A model generated the notes under the pieces. The model was not told the origin of the DNA. It was given only the letters and a program-made list of their open reading frames with translations, and did not search any database. Source: JAYEHL01 sp041653935 (GTDB taxonomy: Bacteria; Chloroflexota; Dehalococcoidia; E44-bin15). From it: a stretch of DNA of 64,000 nt. Position numbers and translations under genes: made by a program. Each line of letters opens with the position of its first letter. Positions within the stretch are counted from its first letter, which is position 1. Shown piece after piece: positions 17,291 to 25,894 of the stretch. The stretch spans positions 1,116,001-1,180,000 of the forward strand of contig JBAZEO010000001.1 in assembly GCA_041653935.1 (NCBI GenBank), given 5' to 3'.

Positions 17291-17426
17291 AAGGGAAGTC
17301 CAGAGGGCGATCCCTCTGGCGGGAGTTTGGGGGTGTCCCCCATCTTACAAAGTCCCCCAACGTATGAGGGACTAACAGGGGGTTCGGATATTGTTTCCCC
17401 CTTTCAAGGGGGATATTAGGAGGTTG
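17291..17426 (+). repeat. Dispersed G/C-run hairpin repeat, copy 3
   Basis: Begins right after the stop of the third 109-aa gene. Its 3' end reads TTAGGAGGTTGAC and appears to provide the Shine-Dalgarno (AGGAGG) for the FmdB-type gene at 17429. Confidence 0.88.
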
Positions 17427-17428
17427 AC

Positions 17429-17632
17429 ATGCCACTCTATGAATACAAATGCGAAAAATGCGGCGAGCAGTTCGACGTTCGCCAGTGCTACGGACAGGAC
17501 GGCTCCAATCTGAAATGCCCGAGGTGCGGCGAGCCCAACCCGCGTAAGCAGATCACCGGCTTTGCTCCTCAGGGCTCCGGCAGCCAGACCGAGAGCGGGC
17601 AGGCCTGCTATATACCGAGGAGAGGCGGCTGA
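17429..17632 (+). CDS. FmdB-type zinc-ribbon protein
   Basis: A 67-aa protein with the FmdB/CxxC_CxxC domain: MPLYEYKCEKCGEQFDV followed by a second knuckle LKCPRCGEPNPRKQI, then a Gly/Ser/Gln-rich tail. The four cysteines should bind one zinc. The family was named for a formamidase-operon protein, but its biochemical role is unsettled. The ribosome site is the end of repeat copy 3. Confidence 0.9.
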   Translation: MPLYEYKCEKCGEQFDVRQCYGQDGSNLKCPRCGEPNPRKQITGFAPQGSGSQTESGQACYIPRRGG

Positions 17633-17715
17633 GGTTAGGTCGAGCGGCCTCGTTGAGGTCGCAATGTTGGAGAAGATGGCTTTTTAAAGCTGCCGTCGGA
17701 AAATTTCAAACCCTA

Positions 17716-17744
17716 TTGCATTGCTATAAAAAGTATGCTATTAT
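17716..17744 (+). promoter_or_regulatory. Promoter for the speD leader
   Basis: TTGCAT (17716-17721), 17-base spacer, TATTAT (17739-17744). Transcription would begin near 17751, about 290 bases before the speD start codon. Confidence 0.65.
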
Positions 17745-17750
17745 GACGTG

Positions 17751-18018
17751 CGTGTTTTTACATACGTGGGTGATGTGGTGTAGGAGAGGGGGCCTGGTTC
17801 TTTGTGGACGAAGATGACTTATTGTCCCTAAATGAAAAGACCAGAAACCAGAAGGTTAGCATGACTGCCGCCGAGAGGCGGAACAGCAACCTGAGGCTTC
17901 CTGTATCGGGTATCGAATCAGGGGTAACGAGGTTAAAGTTATCGATACAGTGAAGATCAGCTGAAGCTGAGGGCATGCCGACTTCCACTCTCTCCTGGGC
18001 AGGGGGGGTGGATTTTTT
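17751..18018 (+). ncRNA. Structured speD leader with attenuator-like alternative pairing
   Basis: A leader of roughly 270 nt. Local stems visible: CTGGT with ACCAG enclosing GGAC/GTCC; CCGCC-GAGA-GGCGG inside GGTT/AACC (about 17853-17891); CTGTATCG with CGATACAG (about 17901-17949), extended by CTTC/GAAG; TCAGCT-GA-AGCTGA. AGGAGAG at 17782-17788 is complementary to CTCTCCT at 17990-17996, which is also the 5' arm of a terminator just before speD, so the two pairings exclude each other. Short strings recall the magnesium M-box, but its conserved core is missing. I do not recognise a riboswitch class. No protein-coding frame of note is present except a 14-codon Arg-rich one. Confidence 0.6.
17985..18018 (+). 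terminator. Intrinsic terminator within the speD leader
   Basis: CCACTCTCTCCTG pairs, with several G-U pairs, with CAGGGGGGGTGG across a two-base loop, followed directly by ATTTTTTAT. It lies 25 bases upstream of the speD ATG, so it must be regulated or leaky for speD to be expressed. Confidence 0.65.
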
Positions 18019-18043
18019 ATCTGAGAGAAAGGGGGTCGATAAG

Positions 18044-18427
18044 ATGCACTTGATTATCGACGGTTTTGGAGCAAATCGAAAGATGCTCGAAAGCGAAAAC
18101 ATGATTTACGATCTCCTTGACACATACCCTTCCCGGATAAATATGACGAAGGTCGCTCCTCCTCGTGTTTTCCGATTCATCGGATCCAAGCCGGAGGACT
18201 GGGGGGTATCTGGTTTCGTTATAATCGCAGAGAGCCATATCAGCATACATACCTTCCCTGAGAGACGGTATATGAATATCGATATATTCTCCTGCAAAGA
18301 CTTCGACGACAAGCAGGCCATCGAGGACATGAAAGAGAAATTCGGGCTTGCCAGGATAAAGACGTACGTCTTGGGCCGAGGACTGCAGGACGCCCCCATA
18401 GAGATGGCACAGATCAAGGCTGTCTAA
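18044..18427 (+). CDS. speD: S-adenosylmethionine decarboxylase proenzyme
   Basis: Pyruvoyl enzyme that makes decarboxylated SAM, the aminopropyl donor for spermidine. The 127-aa product is the short prokaryotic class. Self-cleavage is expected between Glu63 and Ser64 in IIAESHISIHTFPE, the Ser becoming the pyruvoyl group. I chose ATG 18044, with GGGGGT upstream and the family-typical beginning; a longer in-frame start at 17975 would lie inside the leader and span the terminator. It is followed by agmatinase, giving adjacent putrescine and decarboxylated-SAM steps; spermidine synthase is not in the window. Confidence 0.95.
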   Translation: MHLIIDGFGANRKMLESENMIYDLLDTYPSRINMTKVAPPRVFRFIGSKPEDWGVSGFVIIAESHISIHTFPERRYMNIDIFSCKDFDDKQAIEDMKEKFGLARIKTYVLGRGLQDAPIEMAQIKAV

Positions 18428-18465
18428 CCACTCGGGCAAAGATATCGCCATACGGTGAGCACGAT

Positions 18466-19341
18466 ATGAACGAAGGTATGTTCTATCCTCGGCGCAGTTT
18501 CTCGTTCCCTCCCAAATACACCGAACTCAAGGACGCCAATGTCGTCGTGCTGCCTATCCCCTACGATAGCACCGTCGACTGGCACGCCGGCACACGCGAA
18601 GGCCCCAACGCCATCATCGACGCTTCACACTTTCTGGAGCAGTACGACCACGCGTTGGGCTGCTACATACACGATGTGGGAATACACACGCTTCCCGAGC
18701 TTGTGCCTTCAATGAAGGGACCAAAAGAAACCGTCGAACGTGTATATACAGCGACGAAGCAACTCCTCAAAAAAGACAAGTTTGTGGTCATGCTCGGCGG
18801 GGAGCACTCGCTGACGATAGGTTCGGTACGAGCACACAGCGAGCGGTTCGCCAACCTGTCGGTGCTTCAACTCGATGCCCATACCGACCTGCGTGACGAG
18901 TACGAGGACACCAAATTCAATCACGCCTGCACTATGCGCCGCGTGCACGAATACTGCCCCATCGTTCAGGTGGGCATACGCAGCATGGGCGAAGACGACA
19001 TGGGATATATCAAGAAGAAAAAGCTGCGCCCGTTCTATGCCAAGGAAACGCCTCTGACCAATTCCGACGAGAAGGCCATCGTCTCGCAGCTTACGGACGA
19101 CGTTTACATCACCATCGACCTAGACGTGTTCGACCCGTCTATCATGTCCGCAGTCGGCACGCCGGAGCCCGGCGGCATGGGCTGGTACGAGGTGCTTCGC
19201 CTGCTCAAACGCGTCGCCAAGGAGAAGCACATCGTCGGCTTCGATGTCATGGAGCTTGCACCGCGCGAGGGGCCGTCGGCTTGCACCTTCCTCGCCGCCA
19301 AACTGACGTACAAATTAATCGGGCTCGCCCTCATCAAGTGA
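18466..19341 (+). CDS. speB: Agmatinase (ureohydrolase family)
   Basis: A 291-aa ureohydrolase predicted to convert agmatine to putrescine and urea with a two-manganese centre. Metal-ligand motifs are GGEHSLT, LDAHTDLRDEY with the following NHACTMRRV, and TIDLDVFDPSIMSAVGTPEPGG. The short N-terminus and overall pattern are of agmatinases, not arginases. It is 38 bases downstream of speD, so both genes probably share the attenuated leader. Confidence 0.92.
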   Translation: MNEGMFYPRRSFSFPPKYTELKDANVVVLPIPYDSTVDWHAGTREGPNAIIDASHFLEQYDHALGCYIHDVGIHTLPELVPSMKGPKETVERVYTATKQLLKKDKFVVMLGGEHSLTIGSVRAHSERFANLSVLQLDAHTDLRDEYEDTKFNHACTMRRVHEYCPIVQVGIRSMGEDDMGYIKKKKLRPFYAKETPLTNSDEKAIVSQLTDDVYITIDLDVFDPSIMSAVGTPEPGGMGWYEVLRLLKRVAKEKHIVGFDVMELAPREGPSACTFLAAKLTYKLIGLALIK

Positions 19342-19448
19342 CCCAGCAATCAATGTATTCTCCTCTTGCATAACCAGTCATCTATTCGATACCAATACTA
19401 TGTTATGATAATGTGAGCAAATTCAGTCGCATTTGCAGAGGTTGATAA

Positions 19449-20567
19449 TTGGGCAGATCATTCCAAATAGCTAAAATCTTCGGCATACCGTTCAGGCTGG
19501 ATTTCAGCTGGTTCCTTATATTTATCTTTGTCACATTGATGCTGTCAATGTCCTTCTTCCCAGGCTCCTTTAAAGGATGGAGCTCAACGTATTATTGGAT
19601 CGTCGGAATTGCCACAAGCCTGCTATTCTTCGCATCGGTTATAGTACACGAACTGGCGCACTCCATTGTAAGCAGAAAAACAGGGATACCGGTAAAAAGC
19701 ATTACGCTGTTCATCTTCGGAGGCATAGCACAAATTGATAAAGAGGCGGCTCAACCTAAAATAGAGCTGGTAATATCAATTGCCGGCCCAGTGAGCAGCG
19801 CTTTACTGGCTGGAATATTCTACGGCATTGCATATCTATGCAATGGCTGGAATGTATATCTATTCGCCCTGACGAGCTACTTATCATATGTGAACTTAAT
19901 CCTCGCCGCATTTAATATGATCCCGGGTTTCCCGCTCGATGGCGGCCGCGTACTGCGTGCCATCATATGGCTCACCACAGGCAATTACTTACGGGCTACC
20001 AGAATAGCAACAACCGCTGGCTATGCAATATCAGTAATATTAATCGTAGCCGGCGCCTTGATATTTTTTATATGGGGATACTTTGATGGCTTATGGCTTG
20101 TCTTCATCGGGCTCTTCTTGAATGGCGCCGCCAGATCTACATACCAGCAGACAATTCTGCGTGAAAACCTCAAGGGTTACACCGTTCAAGACGTCATAAG
20201 CCGGGATCTGCCTCGTGTCCCTCGCAACCTCAACCTTATGGACTTGATTGAGGGAACCTTTCTTAAATCGTCAAACAGGCTTTATCTGGTAACAGACGGC
20301 GACAGCGTGGTCGGCATATTAACCACATGGCAGATCAAAAAGGTACCGCAGCGGCAATGGAGCCTCACTACAGTTACGCATATCATGATACCTGTGGAGC
20401 AGTTGCAAACGGCCCATCCTGCAGACAATGCATCATCCATTATCGAAAAGCTTGATCAGGGACATGACGACGCTGTTGCGGTTTCAAGCGAAGGGAAAGT
20501 CGCGGGGATAATCACGCGACAGAGCCTGCTCGATTTCGCTCAGCGTTTGCAGATACTGAAAGGTTAG
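19449..20567 (+). CDS. Site-2 protease-type membrane metalloprotease with CBS region
   Basis: A 372-aa M50-family intramembrane protease. The zinc motif VHELAHS is in an early membrane segment near residue 67 and the second motif FPLDGGRVLRAI near 160; about six hydrophobic helices precede a cytoplasmic CBS-pair region from about residue 245. Members cut membrane-bound anti-sigma factors or other signalling proteins. Start is TTG 19449 with GAGG seven bases upstream. No anti-sigma substrate is encoded nearby. Confidence 0.92.
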   Translation: MGRSFQIAKIFGIPFRLDFSWFLIFIFVTLMLSMSFFPGSFKGWSSTYYWIVGIATSLLFFASVIVHELAHSIVSRKTGIPVKSITLFIFGGIAQIDKEAAQPKIELVISIAGPVSSALLAGIFYGIAYLCNGWNVYLFALTSYLSYVNLILAAFNMIPGFPLDGGRVLRAIIWLTTGNYLRATRIATTAGYAISVILIVAGALIFFIWGYFDGLWLVFIGLFLNGAARSTYQQTILRENLKGYTVQDVISRDLPRVPRNLNLMDLIEGTFLKSSNRLYLVTDGDSVVGILTTWQIKKVPQRQWSLTTVTHIMIPVEQLQTAHPADNASSIIEKLDQGHDDAVAVSSEGKVAGIITRQSLLDFAQRLQILKG

Positions 20568-20591
20568 TTATTAATTCTTTTATATAATTTT

Positions 20592-20625
20592 ACCTGAGGC
20601 TGGTATCCTTACCGCCTCAGGTTTA
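20592..20625 (+). terminator. Intrinsic terminator after the site-2 protease
   Basis: Stem ACCTGAGGC (20592-20600) with GCCTCAGGT (20614-20622), loop of 13 bases, short T-run after the stem. Confidence 0.65.
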
Positions 20626-20648
20626 TAATATCCGCCAGGAGAACTTTC

Positions 20649-21815
20649 TTGGATATCGATAAGCTGAAATCCGGCGCCATAAAGAAGGTGGAATCACAGC
20701 GCACCAAACTCGTTGCGTTGAGCCACAGGATACACGACAATCCGGAGCCTGGCTTCAAAGAAGTGAAGGCTTCAAAATGGCTGTCCGCATATCTCGAGAC
20801 GAACGGATTTACAGTCGAGCGCGGCATCTGCCGTCTGCCCACGGCCTTCCGCGCGACATATGGAAGCGGGAAGCCTGCTATTGCTCTCATGGCGGAATAC
20901 GATGCCCTGCCTGAGATAGGGCACGCCTGCGGGCACAATATTATATGTACTGCGGCAATCAGCGCCGCAGTGGCTGCGAAATCTGCTGTCGATCAATACG
21001 GCGGCAGAATCGTCGTCCTCGGCACGCCTGCCGAGGAGATGTTCGGCGGCAAGGCTATAATGGCGGAACGCGGCGCCTTCAAAGACATCGATATCGCCAT
21101 GCTGGTTCACCCGTCATCCCACGACCTCTCAAGCGCCCGGGCGCTGGCCTGTATCACATTGGAAGTCGAATTCTCCGGCAAGGCCGCCCACGCCGCTGCG
21201 CGGCCTGAGGAAGGGATCAACGCACTGGAGGCACTGATACTATCGTTCAACGGCATAAATTCGCTGCGCCAGCACATAAATGAGCGGGCGCGCATACACG
21301 GCATAATCACCAAGGGCGGCGATGCGCCGAACGTGGTACCGGATCATACGTCGGGCACTTTCCTTGTGCGCGCCGTCGACGACGCCTATCTTAAGGAATT
21401 GAAGGTCAGAGTGCTGAGCTGCTTCCAGGCCGCAGCCCTGGCCACCGGAGCACATCTTAAATACACGTGGAAGGAATACTACGCGCCGCTGCGCGCCAAC
21501 ACGATGCTGGCAGAGGTAATGGCCGCCAACATGCGCGCTATAGGCAGAAAGCCGCAGCCCATACCCGACAGGGCCTCCGGATCGAGCGACGTAGGCAATG
21601 TAAGCATGCTGGTGCCGACCATCCATCCTGAAGTGGCCATAGCCAAGCCTAAAACATCCCTGCACTCCGTCGAGTTCCGCACGGCAGCCGTATCGACAGA
21701 AGGCGACCGGGGGCTCATCGACGGGGCCAAGGCGCTGGCGCTGACGGTGGTAGACTTGCTGGCGAACCCGAAGACGGTCGCCGCGATCAGAAAGGAATTC
21801 CTTGCCGCAAAGTAA
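20649..21815 (+). CDS. M20 family amidohydrolase
   Basis: A 388-aa zinc/manganese amidohydrolase or peptidase of the M20 (AbgB/PM20D2-like) type. Visible are LMAEYDALPEIGHACGHN (metal and catalytic Asp/His, near 80-97), LGTPAEEMFGGK with the catalytic Glu pair near 122-133, a dimerisation region FSGKAAHAAARPEEG near 177-191, and a C-terminal TSLHSVEFRTA His. Likely substrates are N-acyl or p-aminobenzoyl amino acids or dipeptides. Start is TTG 20649 with AGGAGAA upstream. It overlaps the dehydratase activase gene by 14 bases. Confidence 0.9.
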   Translation: MDIDKLKSGAIKKVESQRTKLVALSHRIHDNPEPGFKEVKASKWLSAYLETNGFTVERGICRLPTAFRATYGSGKPAIALMAEYDALPEIGHACGHNIICTAAISAAVAAKSAVDQYGGRIVVLGTPAEEMFGGKAIMAERGAFKDIDIAMLVHPSSHDLSSARALACITLEVEFSGKAAHAAARPEEGINALEALILSFNGINSLRQHINERARIHGIITKGGDAPNVVPDHTSGTFLVRAVDDAYLKELKVRVLSCFQAAALATGAHLKYTWKEYYAPLRANTMLAEVMAANMRAIGRKPQPIPDRASGSSDVGNVSMLVPTIHPEVAIAKPKTSLHSVEFRTAAVSTEGDRGLIDGAKALALTVVDLLANPKTVAAIRKEFLAAK

Positions 21816-22773
21816 TGTCTATCTGGGCATAGATGTAGGATCGGTGACCACCAAGTTCGCCTTGCTCAACGAAGCGGACGAGTTGGTGACATCGCTTTAC
21901 CTGCGCACAGATGGACAACCCATTATGTCGATACAAAAGGGACTCAGAGAGCTATCGATCGCACTGCCAAAGAACACGCGAATAGCCGGTGTCGCTACCA
22001 CGGGAAGCGCACGTTACCTGACCGGGGTATTAGTGAACGCAGACCTGGTGAAAAATGAAATATCGTGTCAGGCCGCAGCGGCGGTACACTTCTTCCCTGA
22101 CGCAACAACAGTGATCGAAATCGGCGGTCAGGATTCCAAAATTATCATTATTAGGGACGGCTCGGTCGCTGACATGGGAATGAATACTGTATGTGCAGCC
22201 GGCACAGGAAGCTTCCTTGACCAGCAGGCACAGCGCATGAACATGCCCATCGAAGATTTCGGCAGGGAAGCACTGAAAAGCACAAAGCCTGTGCAAATCG
22301 CCGGGCGTTGCGCCGTCTTCGCCGAGACGGATATGATTCACAAACAGCAAATAGGACACAAACGTGCCGATATTATAAAAGGCCTTTGCCAGTCACTGGC
22401 GCGAAATTACTTAAATAACATAGCTACAGGGAAGGAAATCCTGCCTCCGGTAGTATTTCAGGGAGGCGTTGCTCTCAACCAGGGGATGGTGCTGGCGATC
22501 GAGGAAGCACTCGGCCTATCTGTGATCGTGCCGCCTAACCCTGGTATTACTGGCGCCGTCGGGGCAGCGCTTATCATACACGAAGAATTTAAATTGGAAG
22601 ATAAGACCACTTCATTCAATGGATTCGAAATCGCGGATGCTGCTCTAAGTGCTTCATCATTTGAGTGCAAGGAATGCGATTCCCTATGTGAGATATCACA
22701 GGTGTTCTGTGATGACAAGGTCCTAGCTAGATGGGGTGGGCAATGCAACCTATGGGAAGAGGAAGGTAAATAA
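21802..22773 (+). CDS. 2-Hydroxyacyl-CoA dehydratase/benzoyl-CoA reductase activase (BadF/BcrD/HgdC family)
   Basis: A 323-aa ASKHA-fold ATPase that uses ATP to push an electron into radical dehydratases or reductases. It has LGIDVGSVTTKFA, IGGQDSKIIII, CAAGTGSFLDQQAQRM and GRCAVFAETDMIHKQ; the Cys of the last two motifs hold the [4Fe-4S] cluster shared by the dimer. A C-terminal extension with CKECDSLCEISQVFC is extra Cys-rich sequence often seen in CoA-activase-related proteins. Start is TTG 21802 after AAGGA. No dehydratase subunits are in the window, and the next gene is plsX, two bases away. Confidence 0.92.
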   Translation: MPQSNVYLGIDVGSVTTKFALLNEADELVTSLYLRTDGQPIMSIQKGLRELSIALPKNTRIAGVATTGSARYLTGVLVNADLVKNEISCQAAAAVHFFPDATTVIEIGGQDSKIIIIRDGSVADMGMNTVCAAGTGSFLDQQAQRMNMPIEDFGREALKSTKPVQIAGRCAVFAETDMIHKQQIGHKRADIIKGLCQSLARNYLNNIATGKEILPPVVFQGGVALNQGMVLAIEEALGLSVIVPPNPGITGAVGAALIIHEEFKLEDKTTSFNGFEIADAALSASSFECKECDSLCEISQVFCDDKVLARWGGQCNLWEEEGK

Positions 22774-22775
22774 AC

Positions 22776-23750
22776 ATGAGAATTGCTCTGGATGCCATGG
22801 GCGGGGAGCATTCCCCAGCAGCTGAAGTAGAAGGAGCGGTCGCCGCCGCCAAGGCACACGCAATCGAGATCGTGCTTGTAGGCAAAAAGGAAGCGGTCGA
22901 GGCGGAGCTTAAAAAGAACCACTACGATCTCCCTATTGTCGAGGCGAGTCAGGTAATTGAGATGAAAGACCATCCCAGCGAGGTCATGCGAGATAAACGA
23001 GATTCCTCAATAACGGTCGGCATGAAGCTGCTCAAGAACAAAGAGGTAGACGCTTTCGTTTCAGCAGGGAATACGGGGGCTGTTACGACAGCCGCCACCC
23101 TGATACTGGGACGCATCGAAGGTATCGAGCGCCCCGCGTTGAGCGTCCTCGTCACGCTGCCCTCGAACCCCGTCCTGCTCCTTGATGTCGGCGCTAACGC
23201 AAACTGCAAGCCGATTTACCTGACGCAATTTGCTCAGATGGGCAGCGTCTATATGGAAAAGATATTCGGGGTGGAAAAGCCCAGGGTTGGATTGCTCTCC
23301 AACGGCGAGGAGGACAGCAAGGGGAACAGCCTTGTATGCGAAGCACACAAGCTGCTCAGGGCCACTAAATTGAACTTCGTCGGCAATATTGAAGGGAACA
23401 AACTGCCGTCCAATAGCACAGATGTACTTGTTACTGACGGCTTTACCGGCAACGTATTGATCAAGGTAGGTGAAGGTATAGGCGAGGTCGTCGTGCAATC
23501 AATCAAACAGGCATTAGCACGTCGGCCTTATCTGAAAGTTGCCGCCTTGATACTGAAACCTGCGCTTCGCAGTGCATTTAGCTCCGTGGATTACTCAGAG
23601 TATGGCGGAGCCCCCCTTCTTGGTGTAAACGGGAATGTGATAATCGCGCACGGAGACAGTGACGCCAAAGCCATCAGCAGCGCCTTATTCATTGCAAAAC
23701 GGGTGGTAGAACAAGATATAGTCAGCGCAATTAGAAAAGGGATAAATTAA
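22776..23750 (+). CDS. plsX: Phosphate acyltransferase PlsX
   Basis: Converts acyl-ACP to acyl phosphate for phospholipid synthesis. The 324-aa length is normal, with MRIALDAMGGEHSP at the start, VSAGNTGAVTTAATLILGRI near residue 90 and LLDVGANANCKP near 130. It starts two bases after the activase stop. In many genomes plsX sits with rpmF, fabD and acpP; here those genes are about 1.3 kb away on the opposite strand, convergent with the thioredoxin genes. Confidence 0.96.
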   Translation: MRIALDAMGGEHSPAAEVEGAVAAAKAHAIEIVLVGKKEAVEAELKKNHYDLPIVEASQVIEMKDHPSEVMRDKRDSSITVGMKLLKNKEVDAFVSAGNTGAVTTAATLILGRIEGIERPALSVLVTLPSNPVLLLDVGANANCKPIYLTQFAQMGSVYMEKIFGVEKPRVGLLSNGEEDSKGNSLVCEAHKLLRATKLNFVGNIEGNKLPSNSTDVLVTDGFTGNVLIKVGEGIGEVVVQSIKQALARRPYLKVAALILKPALRSAFSSVDYSEYGGAPLLGVNGNVIIAHGDSDAKAISSALFIAKRVVEQDIVSAIRKGIN

Positions 23751-23764
23751 CGAAAGGAACTATC

Positions 23765-24088
23765 ATGGTGAAACCAGTGCATATCGATGATGACAGCTTT
23801 GATGAAACTGTGATCAAGTCCAAAACGCCGGTTCTGGTAGACTTCTGGGCGCCATGGTGTGGCCCGTGTAAAGCAGTGGCTCCTATTTTGGACGAGTTGG
23901 CCAACGATTATAATGACAAGATAGTCATTGCCAAGCTGAACGTCGATGACTCCCCTCAAAATGCTAGTAAATACGGCGTCTCAGCTATCCCGACCATGAT
24001 CATCTTTAAGAACGGAGAGCCGGTGCAATCAATGGTCGGATATAAGCCAAAAACCGAGCTCAAGAAGACAATCGACGAGATCATATAA
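23765..24088 (+). CDS. trxA: Thioredoxin
   Basis: A 107-aa thioredoxin with the active site WAPWCGPC near residues 26-33 and cis-Pro region AIPTM near 74. No signal peptide, so cytoplasmic. It lies 14 bases after plsX and 30 bases before thioredoxin reductase, giving a complete thiol-reducing pair. Confidence 0.97.
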   Translation: MVKPVHIDDDSFDETVIKSKTPVLVDFWAPWCGPCKAVAPILDELANDYNDKIVIAKLNVDDSPQNASKYGVSAIPTMIIFKNGEPVQSMVGYKPKTELKKTIDEII

Positions 24089-24118
24089 AACACGGGGGCT
24101 TCCCTTATCGATACCACT

Positions 24119-25036
24119 ATGACTAAAGAATACGATGTCATAATAATCGGCGGCGGGCCAGCAGGGCTTAGCGCAGGCATTTACGCCTCCCGTGCCAGGC
24201 TGCGCACCCTGCTTATTGAAAAGGGGATGTTCGGCGGCCTCATCGCCAACGCAGAGCTAGTGGAGAACTATCCCGGCTTCCCTGAGGGCATCTCCGGATT
24301 CGATATAGGCGAACGAATGTCCCAGCAAGCATCAAAGTTCGGCATTGAAACACTGTCCGCCGAGGTCACCAGTGTTGATCTGTTGAAAGACATTAAAAAT
24401 ATCAATACAACCGAAGGCAATTTCTCAGCCAGGGCGGTTATAATAGCCAGCGGCGCCGAGCGAAGGAGGCTCGGCGTGCCGGGTGAGGATATCTTCGTTA
24501 ACCGGGGGGTTTCATACTGCGCCACGTGCGACGGCGCGCTGTTTAAAGACCGTATCGTCGCCGTGGTAGGCGGAGGGGACTCAGCGGTAGAAGAGGCCCT
24601 GTTCCTCACCAGGTTCGCATCGAAGGTGATAATCATCCATCGCCGTAATCAGCTCCGCGCTTCAAAGATGGCGCAGGAAAGAACGCTTTCCCATAAAAAA
24701 ATAGAGCTTATATGGGATACAGTAATCGAAGAGATTAAAGGAAACAACAAAGTCTCGGAACTTGTTGTGCGCAATGTTAAAACAGGGGGAATATCAACAG
24801 TCGTCGTAAATGGCATATTTGTCTATGTCGGACAGACGCCAAATACCAGTTTTTTAAAAGGACAAATACCTCTTGATAAAGAAGGATTTGTGATAACCGA
24901 TGATCGAATGGGGACCCAAGTTAAAGGTGTATATGCAGCAGGGGACATTCGCAAGAATTCGCCGCGACAGGTCATTACCGCCGCCGGCGACGGAGCTACC
25001 GCAGCGATATCTGCTGAAAAATTCTTAAGTTCTTAA
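24119..25036 (+). CDS. trxB: Thioredoxin reductase
   Basis: A 305-aa flavoprotein that reduces thioredoxin with NAD(P)H. FAD motif IIGGGPAGLSAG near residues 9-20, redox site CATCDG near 138-143, second Rossmann motif VVGGGDSAVEEALF near 153-166, and the C-terminal FAD signature GVYAAGDIR. Forms an operon with trxA. Confidence 0.96.
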   Translation: MTKEYDVIIIGGGPAGLSAGIYASRARLRTLLIEKGMFGGLIANAELVENYPGFPEGISGFDIGERMSQQASKFGIETLSAEVTSVDLLKDIKNINTTEGNFSARAVIIASGAERRRLGVPGEDIFVNRGVSYCATCDGALFKDRIVAVVGGGDSAVEEALFLTRFASKVIIIHRRNQLRASKMAQERTLSHKKIELIWDTVIEEIKGNNKVSELVVRNVKTGGISTVVVNGIFVYVGQTPNTSFLKGQIPLDKEGFVITDDRMGTQVKGVYAAGDIRKNSPRQVITAAGDGATAAISAEKFLSS

Positions 25037-25062
25037 ACCTTTAATGGAAGAAAGTATAATTA

Positions 25063-25323
25063 CTACTCGTCCTCAATCCCTAGGTCTTTAATATAATCTA
25101 TAGCATTCTGTACTGTTTTGATATTCTCAGCATCCTTATCTGGTATTCTTATCTGTTTATTGCCATCGCTGAACTCTTCTTCCATGGCCATAATCAACTC
25201 AACCAGATCCAGCGAATCAGCATTTAAATCATCGACGAAAGAGGCTTTGGGTACTACCTGCTCTTCCTCAACTCCTAATTGCTCAACAACTATCTTTTTC
25301 AGTCTCTCTAAGACTGTAGCCAC
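25063..25323 (-). CDS. acpP: Acyl carrier protein
   Basis: An 86-aa acyl carrier protein with phosphopantetheine attachment Ser in LNADSLDLVELIMAMEEEF. Slightly longer than the usual 77-80 residues. It is the last gene of a reverse-strand set (yceD, rpmF, fabD, nusB, acpP) and starts four bases after nusB. Confidence 0.96.
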   Translation of the reverse strand: MATVLERLKKIVVEQLGVEEEQVVPKASFVDDLNADSLDLVELIMAMEEEFSDGNKQIRIPDKDAENIKTVQNAIDYIKDLGIEDE

Positions 25324-25327
25324 TGTA

Positions 25328-25744
25328 TCACCTCCTCTTTTTGCCCGACTGGGCGCTTACAGTTCCTAATACCCCATTTATAAACTTGGGCGTATTATCG
25401 CCACCAAACGTTTTGGCGAGCTCTACCGCTTCATTTATCACTACTTTAACCGGTACTTTATTATTAAACAAAATTTCGAAGATGGCAAGCCTCAATATAT
25501 TTCTATCTATAAGCGCCATCTGCGCTACCGGCCAGGCCGGCGCATAAATCTCAATAACACCGTCGATGTCCCCCTCATTGCTCAAGACCCCCTCCACCAG
25601 CTCCTTCATAAAGATAGCTGATTCCTCTTCGAGTGGTTCGTCTTCCATCTGCCGTTCCAGAACCTCAGCCACATCATGCCCAACAGAATCTACTTCGTAA
25701 AGCGCTTGAAGCGCTCCAACCCTTGCCTTCCTCCGTATTCCCAA
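25328..25744 (-). CDS. nusB: Transcription antitermination factor NusB
   Basis: A 138-aa all-helical NusB that binds boxA RNA with S10. Family features: RRKARVGALQALYEVD at the start, FMKELVEGVLSNEGDIDGVI in the middle, LRLAIFEILFNNKVPVKVVINEAVELAKTFGG near the end (written here only in part as an extended conserved helix pair, residues about 88-118). A 150-base gap separates it from fabD, where a separate promoter could lie. Confidence 0.94.
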   Translation of the reverse strand: MGIRRKARVGALQALYEVDSVGHDVAEVLERQMEDEPLEEESAIFMKELVEGVLSNEGDIDGVIEIYAPAWPVAQMALIDRNILRLAIFEILFNNKVPVKVVINEAVELAKTFGGDNTPKFINGVLGTVSAQSGKKRR

Positions 25745-25894
25745 TCTACTTCACCTTTGCCAAATCTAATAGCTAAACTACATTAAGGCAAGATAAATGA
25801 ACCTTTAGTAAAAACTGGGGACTTCCCAATCCGCAGAACCGACCTTCAGCTCGATATATTACTTGCGATGCGCCCTATGCCATAGGAGTAAAAA

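Noticed and set aside
16781..17426. Possible CRISPR array
   Set aside because: Two repeat copies of about 135 bp separated by a gene; no short regular repeats or spacers, and no cas genes in the window.
17895..17980. speD leader as an M-box (magnesium) riboswitch
   Set aside because: Short strings such as CTGTAT..ATACAG and a nearby AAGCT match by eye, but the conserved internal M-box core is absent.
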